From: Granulosicoccaceae bacterium
GTDB taxonomy: Bacteria; Pseudomonadota; Gammaproteobacteria; DAOVJZ01
Assembly: GCA_030632035.1 (NCBI GenBank)
Contig: DAOVJZ010000026.1
Location: forward strand, 1 to 11,229
Length of the DNA stretch: 11,229 bases
Direction of reading: 5' to 3'
In this document: one piece after another, positions 1 through 5,832 of the stretch
Layout: every line of letters begins with the position of its first letter
Numbering within the stretch: position 1 is the first letter of the stretch
Position numbers and translations under genes: made by a program
Notes under the pieces: model-generated
The model's input: only the letters and a program-made list of their open reading frames with translations
Told to the model about the DNA's origin: nothing
Databases searched by the model: none

Positions 1-2259
1 AAAGATGCTGCTGTTCGACTTTGGGCCACTCGTCATGGGCGTATTTATGTCCCTGTTGGTAAAAATTATTCCCCTGATCCCTATTTGGCACAAATGAAGG
101 ATCGAGATATCACGACCCCATCCGGTATCAAACTTTCCTTAATTAATCCCGCTCGTCTTATTCGGGAAATGAATGAATATTTTAGTCATTTATATGGAGT
201 TGCCGGCAAGGTAACCAGTTCTAATCCACTACGACCTGAAAATGCACCTGATGAATGGGAAAAAAATGCACTTAAACGGCTAGAGCAAGGCGATGAAGAA
301 GTCCTGGAATATACAATTATTAGTGGTAAACCCTACCTGCGTCTGATGCAACCATTAATGACACAGGAAAACTGCCTGCTTTGCCACAAAAATCTAAAAC
401 TTAATGAAGTGGGCGGCGGTGTTGGTATTGCTCTTCCTCTGAATAAATTATTAATTCAAAAAGAAGAGGAAAACAATTCTGATATTGAAATGTTTTTTTT
501 AATCTGGCTGGTTGGCTCAATCGGTATTGCTGCAGGTTATATTTATTTGCGGCGTGAGGTTGCAGAGAAAGACAGTGCCATGGGTGCATTAACATCCAGT
601 GAAACACGTAACTCTGCGATCATGCAATCAGCCCTTGATTCCATCATCACCATAGATGCCAAAGGGTTTGTTACCGAGGTAAATCCTGCAACAGAAAGAA
701 CCTTTGGCTACAAACGTGCTGAAATGATTGGGCGCGACCTTGCTGAATTGATTATCCCTCCTGAGATGAGAGCTCGTCATCATGAACAACTTGACAGACA
801 GATACAGACAGGGGAATCCACTATCTTAGGCAGGCGTGTTGAAGTAACTGCTATGCATGCAAATGGTACGAGCATACCGGTAGAGCTCGCAGTTACCCGA
901 ATAGATGTTGCAGGCTCCATATTTTTTACAGCCTATTTACGCAACTTGACCGAATCCTATGAGCTTAAGGAAAAACTGACCTATCAAGCAAATTATGACA
1001 GTCTAACCGGACTGATAAACAGACGTTCTTTTGAAGAGCGTATGAACAAAATTATTGATGGCGCAGAACTTGATGAACAGTATTGTCTCCTGTATCTCGA
1101 TCTCGATAAATTCAAGATTATTAATGACAGCAAAGGTCATATTGCAGGTGATGAACTATTACGACAGCTTGGGCAATTACTCTCACAATATGTCAGGTCA
1201 AGTGATATCTTGTCCCGCCTTGGTGGCGATGAATTTGCCATATTACTTAACGGATGCTCACTCGATAAATCGAAGGAAATTGCCAACAAAATTATAGAGG
1301 CGGTTAAAGAACATCGTTTTGTGTGGGAAGATAATATATTCAACATCGGGGTCAGTATTGGCATGATCCAGATGCATGGTCACAGGATTAATTATTCGGA
1401 GCTTATGTCTACTGCAGACGTTGCTTGTTACAAAGCCAAGGAAGAAGGCGGCAACCGTTTCCATGTTTTTCAGGAAAATGATAAGGAGCTGGCTGAAAGA
1501 CGGAATGAAATGGATATGGTTGCACAGATTCAGCAAGCACTGGACACAGATCTTTTCGAGTTATACAAACAGGATATTCGGCCACTTAAAGATAAAGATC
1601 ATACCAACAAGATACATTGTGAAATCCTGTTAAGAATGAATAATCCAGATGGAAGTATTATGACTCCTGACAGGTTTATCCCGGCAGCAGAACACTATAA
1701 TCTAATGCCGGCCATTGATGAATGGGTCGTGAGCAATACATTAAAATGGTTGTCTTCACTTCCTGATATGAAAAACACCATGAAGCTATGCAGTATCAAT
1801 TTGTCAGGCTATTCCATTACCGAGCCAGCATTCCTGTCTTTTGTTAAGGAACAAATTGACGCATACAGAATACCAACCGAAATTATCTGCTTTGAAATAA
1901 CGGAGACTGTAGCAATCAGAAATCTTGCCAAGGCCAGTCACTTCATGCATGAGTTAAAGAAAATAGGCTGCCAGTTTGCGCTTGATGATTTTGGTAGCGG
2001 AGTATCTTCTTTTGGTTACCTTAAGGCATTACCTGTTGATTTTATCAAGATTGATGGAGTGTTTATCCGGGATATTGTGAGTAATAAAATCAATCAGGCT
2101 ATGGTTAAATCGATTAATGATATCGGCAAGGTAATGGGTAAAAAGACTATTGCCGAATTTGTTGAAAATGCAGAAATTGTTGAAGTCTTGAAAAAAATCA
2201 ATATCGACTATGCGCAAGGTTATTATTTTTCCAAACCAGAGCCAGTCAAGAATTCTTAA
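1..2259 (+). CDS. Membrane-bound heme-sensing c-di-GMP enzyme (DUF3365/Tll0287-like, PAS, GGDEF, EAL), 5' end missing
   Basis: The frame is open from the first base, so the start lies left of the window; a TTG at 85 is only an internal codon. Counting codons from base 1, residues 1-150 read as a DUF3365/Tll0287-like domain (HGRIYVPVGKNYSPDPYL, then SLINPARLIREM) with a c-heme motif CLLCH at 125-129. A helix at 164-183 anchors it, so the heme domain should be periplasmic. A PAS follows at about 204-320, then GGDEF with an intact GGDEF motif (408-412) and an RSSD inhibitory I-site (399-402) five residues before it. The EAL domain has EILLR from 541, DDFGSG from 662, the AEF glutamate at 719 and AQGYYF glutamine at 739, so its usual metal and catalytic ligands appear kept. 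It probably both makes and degrades c-di-GMP under redox or gas control; which activity dominates cannot be read from sequence. Confidence 0.93.
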   Translation, partial: KDAAVRLWATRHGRIYVPVGKNYSPDPYLAQMKDRDITTPSGIKLSLINPARLIREMNEYFSHLYGVAGKVTSSNPLRPENAPDEWEKNALKRLEQGDEEVLEYTIISGKPYLRLMQPLMTQENCLLCHKNLKLNEVGGGVGIALPLNKLLIQKEEENNSDIEMFFLIWLVGSIGIAAGYIYLRREVAEKDSAMGALTSSETRNSAIMQSALDSIITIDAKGFVTEVNPATERTFGYKRAEMIGRDLAELIIPPEMRARHHEQLDRQIQTGESTILGRRVEVTAMHANGTSIPVELAVTRIDVAGSIFFTAYLRNLTESYELKEKLTYQANYDSLTGLINRRSFEERMNKIIDGAELDEQYCLLYLDLDKFKIINDSKGHIAGDELLRQLGQLLSQYVRSSDILSRLGGDEFAILLNGCSLDKSKEIANKIIEAVKEHRFVWEDNIFNIGVSIGMIQMHGHRINYSELMSTADVACYKAKEEGGNRFHVFQENDKELAERRNEMDMVAQIQQALDTDLFELYKQDIRPLKDKDHTNKIHCEILLRMNNPDGSIMTPDRFIPAAEHYNLMPAIDEWVVSNTLKWLSSLPDMKNTMKLCSINLSGYSITEPAFLSFVKEQIDAYRIPTEIICFEITETVAIRNLAKASHFMHELKKIGCQFALDDFGSGVSSFGYLKALPVDFIKIDGVFIRDIVSNKINQAMVKSINDIGKVMGKKTIAEFVENAEIVEVLKKINIDYAQGYYFSKPEPVKNS

Positions 2260-2280
2260 GCAAGCCTGAAATATTTATTA

Positions 2281-2310
2281 TTCCAAACAGGGATCGAATT
2301 CGCATACAAT
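2281..2310 (+). promoter_or_regulatory. Weak candidate sigma-70 promoter in front of the class-V PLP enzyme
   Basis: In the 95-bp gap there is a TACAAT at 2305-2310 with a poor -35 (TTCCAA, 2281-2286) 18 bp upstream. The -10 is one base from consensus but the -35 matches at only about three positions, so this may be chance. I saw no convincing terminator for the upstream gene in the same gap. Confidence 0.15.
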
Positions 2311-2354
2311 GAATTTGTAGGTGCGACTTAATAAACAGGAATAATAATCTACTT

Positions 2355-3479
2355 ATGTTGCAAAATTTCGCAGACGAATTTCCTCAATCAGAGGATATTA
2401 TTTATCTGAATCATGCCGGTGTCGGACCGTGGCCAAAACGCACAACTGATACAATTAAAGCCTTTGCCGATGAGAACCTGAAACTCGGTGCCACCCACTA
2501 CCCTGCCTGGATGAAAATAGAGCAGGAATTACGCAATAACCTTAAAACCCTTATTAATGCACCATCTGCTGATGATATTGCCTTGTTGAAAAACACCTCT
2601 GAGGCCTTGTCAGTTGTGGCTTACGGTATCGACTGGCATAACGGCGACAACATAGTCACCAGCAACGAAGAGTTCCCATCCAACCGTGTTGTGTGGGAGT
2701 CGTTACACGATCAAGGCGTGGAGTTGCGTGAGGCTGATTTGCACTGTCATGCAACCCCGGAGGACAGCCTGTTTGCTCTGGTCGATAACAAGACACGCAT
2801 GATCACTATCAGTGCTGTACAGTTTGCCAGTGGTCTACGCGTTGATCTGGAATGTATTGGCCAGTTCTGCAAGGAGCATGACATCCTGTTTTGTGTCGAT
2901 GCTATTCAACACATAGGGGCATTTCCAATAGATGTACAGGCCATTCAGGCCGACTTTGTGATGGCTGATGGTCACAAGTGGATGCTTGGACCAGAGGGAC
3001 TCGCCCTGCTCTATGTACATCCGGATAAACGCGAACAATTAAAGCTTCATCAGTTCGGTTGGCACATGGTTGAACACGCGCATGATTTCAGTATCCGCAA
3101 CTGGGAACCTGCTCATAGTGCGCGCCGATTTGAATGCGGTAGTCCCAATATGCTGGGTATTTTTGGACTCAATGCGAGTGTTTCACTGCTATTAGAAGTC
3201 GGCATGGAAAATATTGAGAGAATTATTATCAAGAATACCCAGTATCTTATTGATAAAATTAACAATAATAACAATCTAGAATTGTTCTCATCTGCGCGTA
3301 AAAATCAGCTTTCAGGTATCGTCATCTTCCGTCACAAGCAACGTGACAGCGAAGAAGTGTATAAACAACTCATGGATTCCGGTGTTATCTGCGCACCACG
3401 CGGTGGTGGCATTCGTTTCTCACCCCACTTTTACATCACTACTCAACAACTGGATCAGGCGCTGGGCTATTTCACTTGA
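2355..3479 (+). CDS. Class-V aminotransferase-fold PLP enzyme (cysteine desulfurase / isopenicillin-N-epimerase-like), substrate unknown
   Basis: 374 residues, a full-length fold-type I PLP enzyme of aminotransferase class V. Visible landmarks are LNHAGVGPWP near the N-terminus (residues 18-27), the cofactor-binding CVDAIQH with D182 and Q185, the Schiff-base lysine K208 in ADGHKWMLGPEG, the CGSPN turn at 261-265, and GGGIRFSPHFY with R354 as the likely substrate-carboxylate arginine. It is probably cytosolic, as there is no signal peptide. It lacks the GHHC-type catalytic cysteine loop of SufS; the nearest cysteine is C346 in VICAPRGG, so desulfurase activity should not be assumed. Epimerase, C-S lyase or kynureninase-like chemistry are alternatives. 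The start at 2355 leaves about 13 residues before the fold begins; the only Shine-Dalgarno-like AGGA (2337-2340) is rather far away. The 3' end overlaps the convergent thioredoxin gene by 13 bp. Confidence 0.9.
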   Translation: MLQNFADEFPQSEDIIYLNHAGVGPWPKRTTDTIKAFADENLKLGATHYPAWMKIEQELRNNLKTLINAPSADDIALLKNTSEALSVVAYGIDWHNGDNIVTSNEEFPSNRVVWESLHDQGVELREADLHCHATPEDSLFALVDNKTRMITISAVQFASGLRVDLECIGQFCKEHDILFCVDAIQHIGAFPIDVQAIQADFVMADGHKWMLGPEGLALLYVHPDKREQLKLHQFGWHMVEHAHDFSIRNWEPAHSARRFECGSPNMLGIFGLNASVSLLLEVGMENIERIIIKNTQYLIDKINNNNNLELFSSARKNQLSGIVIFRHKQRDSEEVYKQLMDSGVICAPRGGGIRFSPHFYITTQQLDQALGYFT

Positions 3480-3976
3480 TAACTAACTTGTCCCTGCGTA
3501 TTCGAAAGGGCATTTTTCTTTTTACTAATATAGTCTTCAAGATCTTGCCGGGTTATCAAACCCACATTACCAGCAACAACCTTTCCCGTCGGATCAATAA
3601 TGTAAGTAGCAGGCAATGCAGGCACCTTGCCGATAGCAGTAACCGGTATAGGCACACTACGTAACACAGGATATGTTATCCCTTGTTCAGCCACGAATTT
3701 CTTCAGTCTGCTGTTACTGATAGTTTCAAAGTTGATGCCAACAACTGCAATATCCTGTCCCTTGCTGTTCTCGTGCAGTGCAATGAGGTCGGGGAACTCT
3801 TTACGACAGGTTCCACACCAGGTTGCCCAGTAATTGACTACAACCCATTTCCCCAAATATTGGTCAAATGACTGTATATCCCCATTAATATCGGGCAGTT
3901 CATATTCTACAGCCCTGACGTGCAGGCTAAAAAACAATAATAAAACTGCAACAGGGAAAATAAGCCACTTATTCAT
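3467..3976 (-). CDS. Secreted TlpA/ResA-like thioredoxin-fold thiol oxidoreductase
   Basis: 169 residues. MNKW plus a hydrophobic stretch (about 5-18) and VRA before V23 look like a Sec signal peptide with cleavage near residue 22, so the protein should act in the periplasm, possibly tethered if uncleaved. The thioredoxin motif is WATWCGTCRKEFPDL with C54 and C57, and the cis-proline is P122 in ALPATYIID. This is the TlpA/ResA/DsbE arrangement, a family that usually reduces disulfides in cytochrome c maturation or in specific envelope partners. No cytochrome-maturation gene is nearby. The upstream neighbour on the same strand is a secreted six-cysteine DUF302 protein, a plausible client. A probable terminator lies between them, so this gene may have its own promoter or depend on read-through. 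I see no strong Shine-Dalgarno before the start. The last 13 bp overlap the convergent PLP-enzyme gene. Confidence 0.92.
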   Translation of the reverse strand: MNKWLIFPVAVLLLFFSLHVRAVEYELPDINGDIQSFDQYLGKWVVVNYWATWCGTCRKEFPDLIALHENSKGQDIAVVGINFETISNSRLKKFVAEQGITYPVLRSVPIPVTAIGKVPALPATYIIDPTGKVVAGNVGLITRQDLEDYISKKKNALSNTQGQVSYQVK

Positions 3977-4002
3977 ATTTATTGAAGACCATATATTCGA
4001 CC

Positions 4003-4081
4003 AAAGAAAAACCCCTGGGCCTGAACACCATGCAACTGATGGGAGTACTACAGCATGGCAACATCACAGACAAACCAGGGG
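4003..4081 (-). terminator. Probable rho-independent terminator with a nested hairpin, downstream of the twin-DUF302 gene
   Basis: Read on the minus strand, CCCCTGG (4081-4075) pairs with CCAGGGG (4018-4012) and is followed at once by TTTTTCTTT (4011-4003). The 56-nt interior holds a second perfect 6-bp inverted repeat, CCATGC/GCATGG (4058-4053 with 4033-4028). The outer stem is short and its loop long, so this is a branched structure rather than a textbook terminator. It sits 15 bp after the DUF302 stop codon and about 27 bp before the thioredoxin start, so it could instead act as a leader attenuator for that gene. Confidence 0.55.
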
Positions 4082-4096
4082 GTAACCGTTTACAAC

Positions 4097-5584
4097 TTAT
4101 TGTTGTGGCAACATATTGATAATCTTGCGTGTTGGTGCATTCAGAGCGATACCCAGATTCACATCCAGAGCTGCAGCAACCACTTTCTGCAAGTCATCAT
4201 TGATAGCGCCAGGGATAGAAGCAAATTTAGCCTTATCCGCATCCGAGATATCTGCAAACATTGCGTTCAGCATGAAGTAAGGATCAAGATAGCTGATTAC
4301 CAGTTTGCTACCACCATCAATGATCTTGACAGTGATTTCACAAGGAAGCGCATTCACGTGATACAGACCAGTACCCATCGCCATCTTGGCATATTTTGGA
4401 GAACATGCTTCGATGATGTGGTTTTTACCAGGAATGGTAATTGGTGCAGTACGTGCAGAACGCCAGCTGGATTTAGTACTCAGGATGCTATCCAGTGTAT
4501 CACCATCTTCATTAATCACTGTTGGGTGTTTGCCTGCAGTACTATTTCCATTCTCATCCACAGCACCATGAATACTCATAGTATTGATAATGGTCTGTGC
4601 CACTGTTTTAGATTCAGTCTCAGTGAATATACCGCCATCCTGCTTGGTATAAACCATGTGCAGATAAGGCGATTGAAGTGGTGATGCTGCGACTACTTCA
4701 ACAATATCCTCAATAGAGCTATAGACAGGGCCAATTTTTTGATCCATGGCTTTCGTATTTGGATCAAAATCAGACAGTGCCGCATGAATAATAGCTACGA
4801 TCTCAGCCTTCACCTGTGGAGGCATCGCATACAGTGCTTCAGCAAATACAGGATCCTGCATGTCTGCACTGAACAGCACATCACTGAAGAACAGGGTGAA
4901 AATAGCTGAAGGATCAAGCATATCTACATAGATGTGCTGGTCATCATTCCACACAGATACTTCACAAGGCAATGCTGGCGCATGTGCCCAACCATTGACA
5001 AGCTTACGTGTATCAACGATTGGTGCTACACCCATAGCCATAGCGGCATATTTCTTGTTACAGAATTCAACCACATTACCTTTTTTAGTATTTGATTTAG
5101 TAACAACACCTGTTTCTACATAAGTTGCATCAGTAGGATCAATTGGATCAGGTGATGGGATCATCAATACATTGTGGTCGATCATTTCATCAGAACAAAC
5201 ACGGGTTTCCAGACATGTCTTATCGGTACCACCGAGTTTCCAGTCAATACCCTTGATCACATCACTACCCAGAGTGTCGGCTTCCTTGATTCTGGCCACA
5301 TAGGTTGCGATCGCCAGTGAAGCAGCCCGTGCCTTGGCATAGGTCGCTCTATAATCAATTTGACCCTGCACCCTGACTACCGGGATCTTGGCTACACGGC
5401 TAAATGGTGTCATAGAACCAAAACCATGACTTTGTGCACCTTGTCCACTGCCTTGTCCGGCCGCCATGACTGATGTCATTCCCATCGTTAAACCAAGGCC
5501 TAAAATAGCGCCTGCACACATCGTTTTTCTGGTCCACTGACCTACCGTGGAAACAGATTTTTCCAACATGATTTCTTGTTTCAT
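4097..5584 (-). CDS. Secreted protein with two DUF302-like units and six conserved-looking cysteines
   Basis: 495 residues from the chosen ATG. Residues 1-41 form a long signal peptide: a positive n-region with TRK, a hydrophobic CAGAILGLGLTMGMTSV, and cleavage near VMA-AG. Two DUF302-like units follow, about 171-237 and 390-446. Each has a [VI][VI]E.C...YA.MAMG segment, then ALPCE[VI][ST]V, then a strand and LDP. Both are followed by a similar helical stretch (PPQVKAEIVAIIHAAL; INDDLQKVVAAALD), so the repeat unit is longer than DUF302 itself. Cysteines outside the signal peptide are C124, C130, C175, C207, C394 and C415: one CX5C pair plus a matching pair in each unit. DUF302 proteins have no settled function; most are short with one domain, so this size is unusual. 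Periplasmic thiol, metal or sulfur-compound binding is a guess from the cysteines. The GTG at 5596 is rejected as start because it overlaps the Shine-Dalgarno. Confidence 0.85.
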   Translation of the reverse strand: MKQEIMLEKSVSTVGQWTRKTMCAGAILGLGLTMGMTSVMAAGQGSGQGAQSHGFGSMTPFSRVAKIPVVRVQGQIDYRATYAKARAASLAIATYVARIKEADTLGSDVIKGIDWKLGGTDKTCLETRVCSDEMIDHNVLMIPSPDPIDPTDATYVETGVVTKSNTKKGNVVEFCNKKYAAMAMGVAPIVDTRKLVNGWAHAPALPCEVSVWNDDQHIYVDMLDPSAIFTLFFSDVLFSADMQDPVFAEALYAMPPQVKAEIVAIIHAALSDFDPNTKAMDQKIGPVYSSIEDIVEVVAASPLQSPYLHMVYTKQDGGIFTETESKTVAQTIINTMSIHGAVDENGNSTAGKHPTVINEDGDTLDSILSTKSSWRSARTAPITIPGKNHIIEACSPKYAKMAMGTGLYHVNALPCEITVKIIDGGSKLVISYLDPYFMLNAMFADISDADKAKFASIPGAINDDLQKVVAAALDVNLGIALNAPTRKIINMLPQQ

Positions 5585-5594
5585 TTCCTTCTCC
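5585..5594 (-). promoter_or_regulatory. Strong Shine-Dalgarno that fixes the DUF302 gene start at 5584
   Basis: On the minus strand GGAGAAGGAA runs directly into the ATG at 5584-5582. GGAG lies six bases before this ATG, which is ideal spacing. The upstream in-frame GTG (5596-5594) overlaps the GGAG itself and has no purine-rich site before it, so the shorter reading is preferred. Confidence 0.75.
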
Positions 5595-5596
5595 AC

Positions 5597-5638
5597 CCTG
5601 TTTATATTTAGTTACAATCACGTGTTAAATTAAACAGG
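5597..5638. promoter_or_regulatory. Inverted repeat bracketing a weak promoter before the DUF302 gene (possible operator)
   Basis: CCTGTTTA (5597-5604) and TAAACAGG (5631-5638) form a perfect 8-bp inverted repeat with arm centres 34 bp apart, about three helical turns. A third copy of the core, CCTGTTT, lies at 5702-5708. Between and partly overlapping the arms, the minus strand has TATAAA (5606-5601) with a poor -35, TTTAAC (5629-5624), 17 bp upstream. A start from this -10 would leave a leader of only about ten bases, barely holding the ribosome site, so the true promoter may lie further upstream. The centre also contains the palindrome CACGTG. AAACAGG occurs several times elsewhere in the window, which lowers the weight. 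Confidence 0.25.
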
Positions 5639-5797
5639 TCGAAGTGATTTATCCAATGATTTGTTCGTCAAAAATCGTTCATTTCAACATGAAAAATCAA
5701 CCCTGTTTTCAATGAGTTAAGTCGAAAAGTATCAGAATTAACGAAAACGTACGGAGTAATTAATACCCGTCACCAAACGAGTTCAGGATAAGGGGTG

Positions 5798-5814
5798 CCA
5801 TATAGATCATATGG
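5798..5814. repeat. Small perfect hairpin just after the membrane sensor gene
   Basis: CCATAT and ATATGG flank a 5-base loop, 18 bp beyond the stop codon of the minus-strand sensor gene. There is no T-tract on either side, so it is not a clear terminator; it could be an mRNA 3' end structure or a protein-binding palindrome. The rest of the 248-bp gap 5585-5832 shows no gene. Confidence 0.25.
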
Positions 5815-5832
5815 AAATAATTTAGAAACAGT

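Noticed and set aside
85..99. TTG at 85 as the true start of the heme c-di-GMP enzyme
   Set aside because: The upstream 28 codons are open and read as the expected DUF3365 sequence (RLWATRHGRIYVPVG), so the gene simply starts outside the window.
2284..2339. AAACAGG repeats before the PLP enzyme as a shared operator with the DUF302 region
   Set aside because: The same 7-base word also occurs inside coding sequence (for example near 1567, 6032 and 9479), so its presence here is not informative.
4055..4684. A 209-codon plus-strand open frame antisense to the DUF302 gene
   Set aside because: Its protein is rich in Cys, His, Ile and Thr with no recognisable motif, as expected from the mirror of a real gene. 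The minus-strand reading has a signal peptide, repeats and a ribosome site.
5585..5596. GTG at 5596 as start of the DUF302 protein
   Set aside because: It overlaps the GGAG of the Shine-Dalgarno that serves the ATG at 5584, and has no site of its own.
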